Part shown: piece by piece, positions 1 to 8,060 of the stretch
Position numbering within the stretch: position 1 is the stretch's first letter
Layout of the letters: each line of letters begins with the position of its first letter
From: GCA-002726655 sp046582185
GTDB taxonomy: Bacteria > Pseudomonadota > Gammaproteobacteria > Pseudomonadales > Azotimanducaceae
DNA: 64,000 nucleotides
Direction: 5' to 3'
Assembly (NCBI GenBank): GCA_046582185.1
Contig: JAYGEX010000005.1
Location: 1-64,000, forward strand
The notes under the pieces: model-generated
Database searches by the model: none
The model's input: the letters and a program-made list of their open reading frames with translations, nothing else
What the model was told of the DNA's origin: nothing
Program-made: the position numbers and the translations under genes

Positions 1-168
1 AGAATGCATGTGGTTGAGCCAGTATTTGGTAATCTGGAATCGAACAAGGGGCTTAACCGATTTACACTAAGGGGCAAGAAGAAGATTGAAGCGCAATGTC
101 AACTGTTTAGCCTGGTCCACAATATAGAAAAGTTACAAAGGCCTGGCTCAACAACAGCGAATGGCTAA
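1..168 (+). CDS. IS1182-family transposase, C-terminal end (partial at window edge)
   Basis: Frame 1 is open from the first base to a TAA at 166-168 and encodes 55 residues. It contains VEPVFGNLESNKGLNRF and LRGKKK, then a segment reading LFSLVHNIEKL. This pattern closes the DDE transposases of the IS1182/IS5-like group, where the E of VEPVFG lies near the catalytic Glu. The 5' part lies outside the window, so completeness cannot be judged. No terminal inverted repeat can be assigned from one end. It indicates an insertion sequence next to the VOC genes and fits the degraded look of the first 3 kb. Family assignment is from motif memory. Confidence 0.75.
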   Translation, partial: RMHVVEPVFGNLESNKGLNRFTLRGKKKIEAQCQLFSLVHNIEKLQRPGSTTANG

Positions 169-276
169 TGCCAGCCTTGTTATGAGCTCCATTGTGCTTA
201 CTGTCTATCTGGGCAATTGATTTCTCTGGCTAACAATGTTTTAGTTTTGCGACAAAGTTTCAATGTGGTGGCTTTA

Positions 277-705
277 ATGAGCAAGAAACAATCGGTAGTC
301 CATGTTGCTCTCGTGGTTGCCGATTACGATGAAGCAATAGCATTTTATACCGGGAAACTAGGCTTCGAGTTATTAGAGGATACATACATCCCTGAACAGG
401 ATAAACGCTGGGTACTCGTCCATCCACCTGGCGCGACGGGTGTGACGATCTTATTGGCGAAGGCGTCAAACAGTGAGCAAAGTACTCGGGTTGGCAATCA
501 ATCGGGTGGGCGCGTATTTCTGTTTCTTGGTACGGATGATTTCTGGCGTGACTATAATGAATACACAACCAGAGGCGTCAAGTTTGTTCGCGAACCCATC
601 AAAAATGAATATGGCACGGTAGCCGTATTTGAAGACCTCTATGGCAACCTCTGGGATCTTATCGAATATGTCAGCGGCCACCCCTATTCCTTTAAGAGCG
701 ACTGA
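277..705 (+). CDS. VOC-superfamily (glyoxalase/bleomycin-resistance fold) protein
   Basis: This is a single VOC domain of 142 residues. The N-terminal strand VVHVALVVADYDEAIAFY carries the usual metal-ligand His, and the C-terminal strand with FEDLYGNLWDLIE carries the usual Glu. The opening to helix DEAIAFYTGKLGF is typical of small glyoxalase-like proteins. Substrate cannot be predicted; such proteins act on small electrophiles or bind drugs. The frame stays open upstream to 217, but the ATG at 277 gives the canonical VOC N-terminus, so I prefer it. It is the first of three VOC genes in 2.7 kb, next to a transposase remnant and an ArsR operon, which fits an acquired stress cassette. Cytoplasmic; no signal peptide. 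Confidence 0.8.
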   Translation: MSKKQSVVHVALVVADYDEAIAFYTGKLGFELLEDTYIPEQDKRWVLVHPPGATGVTILLAKASNSEQSTRVGNQSGGRVFLFLGTDDFWRDYNEYTTRGVKFVREPIKNEYGTVAVFEDLYGNLWDLIEYVSGHPYSFKSD

Positions 706-790
706 TCGATAGAGAACAAATAAAGAGTTCTTCTTGATGTCCATCATGGATACACTTGTTGCTGACACATCGAATTCCAAGGGCTAAATA

Positions 791-1231
791 GTGAAATCTA
801 CCACAGTTCCTATACTCAGATATCAGGATGCTGACAAGGCAATTGAGTGGTTGTGTTCAACGATTGGTTTCGAGGTGTTTCTTAATGTTCCTGGCAAGAA
901 AGTCCCGGGTCAGTCTGCATCTGGAAAAGCGACAGTGGAACATGCGCGGCTAATTCTTGGCGATAGTATGATCATGATTGCGACACTGGGGCGTGAGGGC
1001 GATTTCGATGGTACTTTTGTCTCTCCCTTAAGCTTAGGTGGTATCACGCAATGTGCCTCGCTCTTTGTGGAAGATCCGAAGGTAATTTACGATAGAGTCG
1101 TAAAATCGGGTGTTGAGATCGTGGAAGAGTTAGCTGAGTTTGAGTTCGGCGGCAGCACTTTTTGCTTCAAGGATATTGAATCTCATATGTGGGTTATTAC
1201 TAGCCACGATCCGTGGAAGAAGTTGTGGTAG
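791..1231 (+). CDS. VOC-superfamily protein, PhnB/glyoxalase-like
   Basis: The gene starts with GTG and encodes 146 residues with the VOC pattern: VPILRYQDADKAIEWLCSTI at the start, a central region with HARLILGDSMIMI, and FKDIESHMWVITSHDPW at the end. The first metal-ligand position reads R/Y rather than H, so metal binding may be altered. The form resembles the RYxDA-type members often annotated as PhnB-like or bleomycin-resistance proteins. It follows the previous VOC gene after 85 bases on the same strand and converges on the ArsR gene 9 bases downstream. Function is unknown. Confidence 0.75.
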   Translation: MKSTTVPILRYQDADKAIEWLCSTIGFEVFLNVPGKKVPGQSASGKATVEHARLILGDSMIMIATLGREGDFDGTFVSPLSLGGITQCASLFVEDPKVIYDRVVKSGVEIVEELAEFEFGGSTFCFKDIESHMWVITSHDPWKKLW

Positions 1232-1240
1232 CGTTTGGTT

Positions 1241-1537
1241 TTACTGGTGAAAATAGTTAGACCAACGAGCCAACAATTCTTCCAGGAGCTTCGAGTTAGT
1301 TGAATATACACGCTCCCGACCGACTGTTTTTACCATCAGCAAGTCCTTTCTAACCAGGGTTGCCAGATGTCGGCTGGTGGTTGGCCAGCTACAGTCAAAT
1401 CTTGCGGCAATTTCACCAGCCTTGGTCTCACCCCGGTAATGCACGGACAGTAATATCTGGCGCCGGGCGGGATGGGCAAGGGATGAAAAGACATCATCTG
1501 CTAGTTCAATTTCGCTGATTGCTCCAAGTTTACTCAT
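1241..1537 (-). CDS. ArsR-family winged-helix transcriptional regulator
   Basis: This 98-residue protein has the ArsR/SmtB fold. It contains DDVFSSLAHPARRQILLSV at the start, the recognition-helix region AGEIAARFDCSWPTTSRH, and the wing with VKTVGRERVYSTN. The metal-binding ELCVCDL motif is not visible, so it is probably a non-metal ArsR member of the type that represses neighbouring enzymes. The frame extends to 1738, but the ATG at 1537 begins the conserved domain and overlaps the upstream gene's stop by eight bases, so I use it. It is co-transcribed with the 106-residue gene upstream. A large palindrome 50 bases before that gene is a plausible operator. Confidence 0.85.
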   Translation of the reverse strand: MSKLGAISEIELADDVFSSLAHPARRQILLSVHYRGETKAGEIAARFDCSWPTTSRHLATLVRKDLLMVKTVGRERVYSTNSKLLEELLARWSNYFHQ

Positions 1538-1850
1538 TGATTGGTACAACGTGGGGAAATTCCATATTAAGCTTGTCGCCACGGGTCTCGCAAAGCTTAT
1601 CCATGGATTCCCATATCGCCATGACTTCAGGATGTTCATGTGCTCTGTCAACGGCACCATCCAGCCAGTCGAAAGTTTCATAGTAGATTGGCTGGCCATT
1701 GTCCTGTTCTTCGCCTTTGTACTGAACAGAAGGGTCATCAGTAACCAGTCCGAGCTTATGTAATACAGGCCAATGCTTGGTTAGTAAAATTTCAAATTCA
1801 GCTTCGTTTCCCTTTGTCACTCGATAGTGGCAAATCACCTTGTTGTCCAT
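1530..1850 (-). CDS. Small dimeric alpha/beta-barrel-like protein of unknown function
   Basis: The gene encodes 106 residues starting MDNKVICHYRVTKGNEAEFE. The order of a strand, a helix with EILLTKHWPVLHKLGL and a strand with PIYYETFDWLDG resembles antibiotic-biosynthesis-monooxygenase-like (ABM) or related ferredoxin-like barrels. I infer this from pattern, not from a recognised motif. It is the first gene of a two-gene operon; its stop overlaps the ArsR start. The pairing of a small barrel or VOC protein with an ArsR repressor is common in stress operons and suggests it is a regulated detoxification or sensing protein. Substrate unknown. Confidence 0.6.
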   Translation of the reverse strand: MDNKVICHYRVTKGNEAEFEILLTKHWPVLHKLGLVTDDPSVQYKGEEQDNGQPIYYETFDWLDGAVDRAHEHPEVMAIWESMDKLCETRGDKLNMEFPHVVPINE

Positions 1851-1901
1851 TCTGGCTCCGACTTTGTTAGCTTAATTAGCCTAATGGCAAAGTATAATCA
1901 T

Positions 1902-1937
1902 CCTGATTTAGTTAGTAATACTGCTAATTAAATCAGG
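1902..1937. promoter_or_regulatory. Imperfect palindrome, candidate ArsR operator
   Basis: The left arm is CCTGATTTAGTTAG (1902-1915). After eight bases comes CTAATTAAATCAGG (1924-1937). The arms are complementary over 14 positions with one mismatch. It lies upstream of the minus-strand ArsR operon (start 1850) and of the plus-strand GNAT remnant. AT-rich dyads of this size in the promoter are typical ArsR/SmtB operators. No T-run follows it on either strand, so a terminator is less likely. Confidence 0.5.
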
Positions 1938-2007
1938 AGAGGGTTGCGCGATAGAAGGCGTAGTGGGTGTCATGGGTGTAATGGCGTCAATAAATTAATC
2001 ACAATAA

Positions 2008-2382
2008 ATGATGGACTTAGAAACACTAAGAACCAAGAGGCTTATTCTAGAACCTCTGTCTATGAACCATTCCCTGGGTATGTTCGATTTGTGGTCGAAG
2101 GCAGTGGTATGTGAATACTCAGGTTCGGCTGAAGACTTCGATGGTAATCCGATTCGCTTACCAGCAGTGGTCGCTGCAGACAGCGATAAGATAATCGACT
2201 TCTTCCTGCAGTATCAGCGGCGATCCGAAAAAGCGAGGTGGGCAATGATGATTGAAGAGGGAAGGCATTTCATCGGCGCATTGGGATTCAATTCCATCGG
2301 TCAATGCTCTGAGCTTGCCTATCATTTAAACCCGGACTATTGGGGAAAGGGATTTATGAGCGAGGCCTGTCGAGGGGTTTGA
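2008..2382 (+). pseudogene. Truncated GNAT-family N-acetyltransferase (RimJ/RimL-like)
   Basis: The reading frame opens LETLRTKRLILEPLSMNHS, the usual start of RimJ/RimL-type acetyltransferases. It runs to YHLNPDYWGKGFMSEACRGV and stops at a TGA in 2380-2382. Family members normally continue 50-60 residues past the acetyl-CoA-binding helix, through the last strands of the fold. Nothing after 2382 in any frame reads as that missing part. The protein would lack strands needed for the CoA site and is probably inactive. It sits in the decayed accessory edge beside another broken gene. A functional short form cannot be excluded. Confidence 0.65.
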
Positions 2383-2494
2383 GCCGACTGATGAGTCTAA
2401 CGATGGTGCTGATCGATATCTGCTGCTAATAAAATAAAAGTGGTTGTCAGCTCATTGGGTGAGTGATCGGTGATGCATTCTAAGGAACGGTAAG

Positions 2495-2893
2495 ATGAAG
2501 GAAATAACACGTATCAATCATGTGGGGCTCAGGGTTTCCAGCCTGGAGCAATCTCGTGAATTTTACGCAAAGCTGGGCTTTGAATTTCTTGTGGGTCCAA
2601 TTGGCCCCGAGCCTGTTGCAATTATGGAACATCCGTCTGGCGTGAATATCAATTTTATTTTGAACTCCACCGACACTGAGCCTAAAAACCTGTTGATGGA
2701 TGTGCCAGAGAAGCACACCGGCTTCACCCATATGGCAATTGAAGTGACCGACCTTGAAGCCGTGCAGCAACAGTTAGAGGACACTGGCTAAGAAATTACA
2801 GAAGGCCCCATTACCACCCCGGAAGGTGCAAGCTTTATATTCATCCGGGATCCGGATTTGAATGTTATCGGGTTCCACAAGCCGGCCTCCTAG
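2495..2893 (+). pseudogene. VOC-superfamily gene interrupted by one in-frame TAA
   Basis: The ATG at 2495 follows AAGGAACGG and opens a classic VOC protein (ITRINHVGLRVSSLEQSREF). The frame meets TAA at 2789-2791 after residue 98, then continues without another stop for 33 codons through EITEGPITTPEGASFIF and DPDLNVIGFHKP to TAG at 2891-2893. The downstream part is the conserved final VOC strands with the F-RDPDLN metal/ligand region, so the gene was once about 132 residues. One base change explains the break. It may be a recent pseudogene or a sequencing error. Confidence 0.75.
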
Positions 2894-2926
2894 ATTGCCG
2901 GACGGAACTGAATTGAAGGATGCCGA

Positions 2927-3556
2927 TCAGGCCGGTTTGCTGTCCTGAAGAAAGATAGCCATTGCCGTTCGCAGAAAGCCTGCCTGTTGTTCGCCTTCCT
3001 CGTCTGATGCCAGCTGTTCCAGAGTTGCATCATGTTCCGCGATAGTGCCTGTTCCATCAATCAGATTACAAGCCGCAATCCATGCCTTGGGCGTTGCGTC
3101 CATGCCCAAATCCGCATTTTGAATGACGGATAATTGCTCCATAAAGGTTTCCTTGGCAGCTGCGGGATTGTTACCAGCCAGTTGCTGGGCAGCTAACATC
3201 CATAAGCCGTTTTGGCGACGCTTAGGTGGAAGGTTAAATTCAGTTGCCAATCTGACATTGAGTTCAGCTGCCTGCAGGCCAATTAGCTTCTGCGCCTCAT
3301 CAAGCGAAATACCTTCCTCATCCCAGCCGGCCCAGGTCATGGAGGCAATGTTATAAGAAGTCTGGATGGCGACATCTGCATATTCCCCTCTTAGTTCAAC
3401 ATTTTTTTTTGCGTATTCCAGAAGTAGCTCCAATACTGCCTTTGCGACCAATAAGTAATTGGGGAGATCCTTCTTCTCCCAATAGAAAGTTTGCATGGCC
3501 TGATATTGTGCTGCTTTAAGCTCGTTTGGCGTTAGATCATCCCATATTAATTCCAT
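2927..3556 (-). CDS. Hypothetical protein, mostly helical, TPR-like
   Basis: I do not recognise this 209-residue protein. It is acidic and largely helical, with Ala/Leu-rich stretches such as AKAVLELLLEYAKKN and GLWMLAAQQLAGNNPAAAK. Helix pairs of about 35 residues suggest a TPR-like scaffold. There is no signal peptide or membrane segment. It starts 27 bases after argA on the same strand, so it is probably the last gene of an argE-argA-unknown operon. This does not prove a role in arginine synthesis. The plus-strand open frame inside it is a shadow. Confidence 0.6.
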   Translation of the reverse strand: MELIWDDLTPNELKAAQYQAMQTFYWEKKDLPNYLLVAKAVLELLLEYAKKNVELRGEYADVAIQTSYNIASMTWAGWDEEGISLDEAQKLIGLQAAELNVRLATEFNLPPKRRQNGLWMLAAQQLAGNNPAAAKETFMEQLSVIQNADLGMDATPKAWIAACNLIDGTGTIAEHDATLEQLASDEEGEQQAGFLRTAMAIFLQDSKPA

Positions 3557-3582
3557 AGATATACCTCTGGATCGCGGTTTTC

Positions 3583-4887
3583 CTAAGATGGTTTGTTTTC
3601 AAGGGCCAGTTCAAAGCACTTGGAGTTTCGCTGGTAGTTGTAGAGTGATATCCGCGCATCAGGAAGCGCCGAGACATCCTGTTCAACAAAGCCGCGCTCG
3701 GTAAACCAGTGGGCAGAATGTGTTGTAAGCACAAATATACTCTCCAGGCTAAGCGAGCGCGCTATCTTCTCGATGGCTGCGAGCAATCGTTCGCCGCGAT
3801 CGTTATCTCTATAGTCTGGATGGGTCACAAGGCATGCTAATTCGCCTCTAAGGCCAAAGGGATACAGCGCGCCACAACTAACAATTAGGCCATCTCTCTC
3901 GATAACGGTGAATTGTTCAATCTCTGATTCGATTAGCTCTCTGGATCGCTTTACCAAGACACCGGACGCTTCCAGCGGCTCTATTAGTTCAATTATGCCT
4001 GGAACATCTTCTGCAGTAGCCTTGCGGACTTGCTCGTAACTGACCTTGATGATTTGGGTGCCCGCGCCATCTCGGGTGAATAGTTCTTCCAGTAGGGCGC
4101 CGTCATCCAGATAACTCAGGATATGGCAACGGCTTACACCCTGGAGGCAAGCCTTGCGGCTAAGGGATAGCAGCTCTTGGTTGCGTGGTTCCAGTGATTC
4201 GTCAAAGCTGCTGGTTTGAATTTCACTAATAACTGCACCATCTGCATCCATGATGCCTTGTTGAGCATCGAAATAGACCAGCTTGTCTGCAGAGATTGCA
4301 AGCGCCACATCTGATGCCAGTATTGCCGAATTCAAATTGAATACTTCTCCCGAGGGGGAGTAACCTATTGGCGAGATGAGCACGATCGCGCCGGATTCTA
4401 ACTGTTGGTTGATGGCGGTCTTGTTTACTCTGCGAGTTGTTCCTGTGTGATGGAAGTCGTCTCCTTCGATGATGCCAAGTGGCTTTGCCTTAACAAAATT
4501 GCCGGAAGTAACCACGATGTCAGCGCCATGCATGGGCGAATTAACGAGGCCCACACTGAACCGAGCTTCGATTTCTGCGCGGACCCCACCAATGGCTTCG
4601 GTAATATCTTTAAGAATTTCCGGGGTGGTAATGCGATTATCGTTGATGGTTTTCCATGTTCGCGATTGATTGTTTAACCTGCGATCTATCTGCGGTGCGG
4701 CGCCATGAACAAGTACGATCTTAATTCCCAGACTGTTGAGCAATGCAATATCGCTGATGATGTTGGGTAAATTGTCAGCCTCCAGTGCAGCGCCGCTCAG
4801 GTATAAGACAAAGGTTTTACCCCTGTGTGCATTAATATAAGGCGAAGAATCGCGAAACCATTTGATGTGTGCCTGGTTGTCGCTCAT
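3583..4887 (-). CDS. argA: Amino-acid N-acetyltransferase (N-acetylglutamate synthase)
   Basis: ArgA transfers acetyl from acetyl-CoA to glutamate, the first step of arginine synthesis in the cytoplasm. The protein (434 residues) has an amino-acid-kinase-like domain to about residue 290, with SSPYINAHRGKTFVLYLSG at the N-terminus and VLVHGAAPQIDRRL, followed by a GNAT domain with CLVTHPDYRDNDRGERLL. Length matches the classical enzyme (about 440). The frame extends to 4917, but the ATG at 4887 matches the known N-terminus (a few residues before SxPYINxHRGKTF) and falls 4 bases after the argE stop. It is the second gene of an argE-argA operon. Feedback inhibition by arginine is a family property. 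Confidence 0.95.
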   Translation of the reverse strand: MSDNQAHIKWFRDSSPYINAHRGKTFVLYLSGAALEADNLPNIISDIALLNSLGIKIVLVHGAAPQIDRRLNNQSRTWKTINDNRITTPEILKDITEAIGGVRAEIEARFSVGLVNSPMHGADIVVTSGNFVKAKPLGIIEGDDFHHTGTTRRVNKTAINQQLESGAIVLISPIGYSPSGEVFNLNSAILASDVALAISADKLVYFDAQQGIMDADGAVISEIQTSSFDESLEPRNQELLSLSRKACLQGVSRCHILSYLDDGALLEELFTRDGAGTQIIKVSYEQVRKATAEDVPGIIELIEPLEASGVLVKRSRELIESEIEQFTVIERDGLIVSCGALYPFGLRGELACLVTHPDYRDNDRGERLLAAIEKIARSLSLESIFVLTTHSAHWFTERGFVEQDVSALPDARISLYNYQRNSKCFELALENKPS

Positions 4888-4891
4888 ATAA

Positions 4892-6043
4892 TTAGTCGTC
4901 CAGGCAATATTTGGCAATCAAATTGCGGATAATCTCAACGCTTGGCTCGATCTGATTGAGCGGAATAAATTCGTTTGGCTGATGTGCCTGGTCGATGGAG
5001 CCAGGGCCGAGCACCACAGTTTCCATGCCAAGCGCTTGAAGAAAAGGGGCTTCCGTCGCGAAGGCGACAGGCTCAGCCTGATAGCCAGACAGCTTCTCTA
5101 TCGCGCTTAGGAATTCATCGCCGTCATTCTTGAACGGCGGAACGGCGGGATTCAGGAGCGCAAGGTCACATTGTAAATTTAGGTCGTGCAGACGTGGATT
5201 CAGCCTCTGCTCGATTGCATTGAGGATAGCTTCGTTGTCCATTTCCGGTAGCACGCGAACATCAAATGCCAGCTCAACGTGGTCGCAAATCCTGTTGGGA
5301 TTATCGCCGCCATGAATGCAGCCGAGATTGAGTGTTGGGTAGGCTACTTCAAATACTTCGTTGTGGTATTGGTTGCGCATTTCGTTTCGAAACTTTATCA
5401 GTTCATCAATTGCTGCTGCGGTGCCATCCAGAGCGTTATTGCCAAGGTCTGGATTGGACGAGTGCCCGGACGTCCCTGTAATCTTCAGGCGGGCCATCAT
5501 GATTCCCTTGTGCTGATTAACGGGGTGCAAGTTAGTTGGTTCGCCGATCAGGGCGAAGCGGGCATTACACAATTCCGCGGCCTTGAGTGCACGCGCACCA
5601 TTCATGGTAGATTCTTCATCGGCTGTAGCCAGGAAGATTAGCGGATGTTTGAAAGATCGATCCAGGAGGGGCAGCACGGCTTCAATGCCGAGCGCGAAGA
5701 AACTCTTCATGTCGCAGGTGCCAAGGCCATACCAACGCTCGTCCCGCTCGGTAATCTGGAAGGGGTTGCTGTTCCACAAATGTTCATCCATGGGTACAGT
5801 ATCTGTGTGCCCGGAAAGGACTAATGCGCCGTCACCTTTGCCTCGAACCGCAACCAGGTTTGCCTTGTTTGGATTTGATTCAAGGGGCGTAATGTTGATT
5901 TCGAAGCCCAGCGGTTCCAGCCAGTTTGCCAGGGTATTAATGACGTCTAGATTGCTTAGGTCAAATTGCTCCATGGTACTGCTTATAGATGGCGTTGAAA
6001 CCAGCTTTTGAACCATCTCTTTGATTGTTGGGTTTTGCTGCAT
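4892..6043 (-). CDS. argE: Acetylornithine deacetylase (M20 peptidase family)
   Basis: ArgE hydrolyses N2-acetylornithine to ornithine plus acetate in the linear arginine pathway. The 383-residue sequence shows the di-zinc M20 motifs: LSGHTDTVPMD (ligand His and Asp, near residue 79), GLGTCDMKSF (bridging Asp), ATADEESTMNGA (catalytic Glu and ligand Glu) and a His near the end (SIDQAHQPNEF). Length and order match ArgE rather than DapE, and argA follows directly, which settles the assignment. The start codon at 6043 begins the operon. The 200 bases upstream are shared with the divergent GspE-family gene and must hold both promoters, though I see no clear consensus there. Confidence 0.94.
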   Translation of the reverse strand: MQQNPTIKEMVQKLVSTPSISSTMEQFDLSNLDVINTLANWLEPLGFEINITPLESNPNKANLVAVRGKGDGALVLSGHTDTVPMDEHLWNSNPFQITERDERWYGLGTCDMKSFFALGIEAVLPLLDRSFKHPLIFLATADEESTMNGARALKAAELCNARFALIGEPTNLHPVNQHKGIMMARLKITGTSGHSSNPDLGNNALDGTAAAIDELIKFRNEMRNQYHNEVFEVAYPTLNLGCIHGGDNPNRICDHVELAFDVRVLPEMDNEAILNAIEQRLNPRLHDLNLQCDLALLNPAVPPFKNDGDEFLSAIEKLSGYQAEPVAFATEAPFLQALGMETVVLGPGSIDQAHQPNEFIPLNQIEPSVEIIRNLIAKYCLDD

Positions 6044-6260
6044 AGTTAGATTCGTCGGGCAGTACCCTCATGGTACTTAAGTGGTAAATAGTGATTGCTG
6101 AGTCGAGGCTAGTGTAGCACCGTTGTTTACGGGCTGTTTGAAAGAACCCCGCGGGGAGCCCACACAAGGAAACCACATAGGGAGACTCGCACAGGGAAAG
6201 AAGGATTAATTTGGTGTAAGATTTGTAAGTACGAACTAACACAGATTGAAGAGGAGAGCG

Positions 6261-8051
6261 GTGAGCATTCAGCAAGAGAAGGCTTTCAAACCGGACATAT
6301 CCCTGAACCTCCGCACCCTGCTTAATGATCTGGTTGCGGATGGCAGGTTGTCCGTCGAAGATGCAGATTTACTCAGCCTTAAGACCCGTACAAAGGACCA
6401 GTTGAACTGGCACCCCCTGGAACTAATTGGTGAAGATGCGGTTGCCGATCAGAAAAATTCAGGCTCATCTCTTGATCTTGAAGCACTGACTCTATGGTTG
6501 TGCGAGAAGTCCGGTCAACCCTATAAGAGAATCGACCCCCTCAAGATAGATTCACAGATCGTTACCAAAGTGATGTCAGCGGAATTTGCGCGTCGTCATC
6601 AGATACTTGCTATCGATGTCCTGGATGATGAAGTGATCATTGTTAGTGCTCAGCCATATATCTCCGCCTGGGAAGCGACAATCAGTCAGTCACAGCAGGG
6701 TAAGGTGATTACCAGAATGGTGGCAAATCCTGCTGATATTCGGCGATTTACCACCGAGTTTTATTCCATGGCCCGGTCTGTTAACAAGGCGACCGCAGCA
6801 GGTATTAATGCCAGCTCCCTGACAAATCTTGAACAACTTCTGGAATTGGGACACCAAGATTCGATGGAGGCGAATGATTCGCACATCGTTAATATTGTCG
6901 ATTGGTTATTAGGATACGCCTTTACCCAGAGAGCCAGTGATATCCATCTTGAACCGAGGCGTAACAAGGGCAAGGTCAGATTTCGAATCGATGGTGTTCT
7001 GCATACTGTGTACGAACTGCCTGCACCTGTAATGACCGCAGTGACCAGTCGCTTGAAGACGCTCGGCCGCATGGATGTTGCCGAAAAACGGCGTCCTCAG
7101 GATGGTCGATTAAAGACCAAGACGGTAGATGCCCACGAAATTGAATTGCGACTATCGACCTTGCCAACTGCCCATGGTGAGAAAATGGTTATGAGGATCT
7201 TTGATCCGGACATCCTGATGAAATCCTTTTCCCAGCTTGGCCTTGCCAATGAAGACTATGCGCGATGGGAAAATATGGTCAAGAACCCCAACGGAATTGT
7301 GCTGGTGACTGGCCCAACAGGATCGGGTAAAACGACGACTCTTTATACCAGCTTAAAGCAACTCGCTACTGACGAGGTTAATGTCTGCACCATTGAAGAC
7401 CCCATTGAGATGGTTGAGCCCAGCTTTAATCAGATGCAGGTTCAGCCAAATATAGGCCTTAATTTTGCAGATGGTGTTCGCGCTCTCTTACGCCAGGATC
7501 CGGATATCATTATGGTCGGGGAGATCAGGGATCTGGAAACCGCAGAAATGGCAATTCAGGCGGCGCTTACAGGCCACCTGGTTATCTCTACGCTGCATAC
7601 AAACGATGCGCCGTCGGCCATAACGCGGTTATTGGAACTTGGCGTTGCCCCCTATCTTATAAAAGCAACGGTACTTGGGATTATGGCGCAACGATTGGTT
7701 CGAACTCTTTGTCCACATTGCCGGGCACCGGGTGAGCTGGACCCTGATGGCTGGAAAGTGCTGACGCGTCCCTGGAAGATGAAACTTCCAAAAGTGATGT
7801 ACCAGCCTGTTGGCTGTATCGAATGCAGGGAGACAGGTTATATGGGCCGTGAAGGAATATATGAGCTCCTACCCATGTCTGATCCGATCAAGCGTCTAAT
7901 AAAAGCTGATACAGATATTAGTGATCTTAAACTCGAAGCCATGAAAGAAGGCATGAAGACCTTGCGTTTGAGTGGTGCGCGTAAGGTTGGTAATGGTGAG
8001 ACCACAGTAGCAGAAGTCCTTCGGGTTGCACCATTCTCTGGTACCGAATAA
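6261..8051 (+). CDS. GspE/PilB-family secretion ATPase (orphan)
   Basis: This is a hexameric AAA+-like ATPase of the type II secretion and type IV pilus group, about 596 residues. An N-terminal GspE_N/MshEN-like domain fills roughly residues 30-170. The ATPase core has Walker A GPTGSGKTTTLY near 350, the Asp box and Walker B in RQDPDIIMVGEIRD near 412, and the His box VISTLHTNDAPSAI. A four-Cys zinc site (CPHC near 483, CIEC near 519) is typical of GspE and PilB. The frame extends to a TTG at 6246, but GTG 6261 directly follows GAGGAG and is preferred. No other gsp, pil or msh gene is nearby, so the partner machine is unknown. glnE follows after 9 bases. Confidence 0.85.
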   Translation: MSIQQEKAFKPDISLNLRTLLNDLVADGRLSVEDADLLSLKTRTKDQLNWHPLELIGEDAVADQKNSGSSLDLEALTLWLCEKSGQPYKRIDPLKIDSQIVTKVMSAEFARRHQILAIDVLDDEVIIVSAQPYISAWEATISQSQQGKVITRMVANPADIRRFTTEFYSMARSVNKATAAGINASSLTNLEQLLELGHQDSMEANDSHIVNIVDWLLGYAFTQRASDIHLEPRRNKGKVRFRIDGVLHTVYELPAPVMTAVTSRLKTLGRMDVAEKRRPQDGRLKTKTVDAHEIELRLSTLPTAHGEKMVMRIFDPDILMKSFSQLGLANEDYARWENMVKNPNGIVLVTGPTGSGKTTTLYTSLKQLATDEVNVCTIEDPIEMVEPSFNQMQVQPNIGLNFADGVRALLRQDPDIIMVGEIRDLETAEMAIQAALTGHLVISTLHTNDAPSAITRLLELGVAPYLIKATVLGIMAQRLVRTLCPHCRAPGELDPDGWKVLTRPWKMKLPKVMYQPVGCIECRETGYMGREGIYELLPMSDPIKRLIKADTDISDLKLEAMKEGMKTLRLSGARKVGNGETTVAEVLRVAPFSGTE

Positions 8052-8060
8052 CAAACCTAT

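Noticed and set aside
466..780. Antisense open frame opposite the first VOC gene
   Set aside because: It has no family motif or ribosome site and mirrors the codon pattern of the sense gene.
6147..6156. Palindrome CCCCGCGGGG between argE and the GspE-family gene
   Set aside because: Only ten bases with no loop or T-run; too short to call a terminator or operator.
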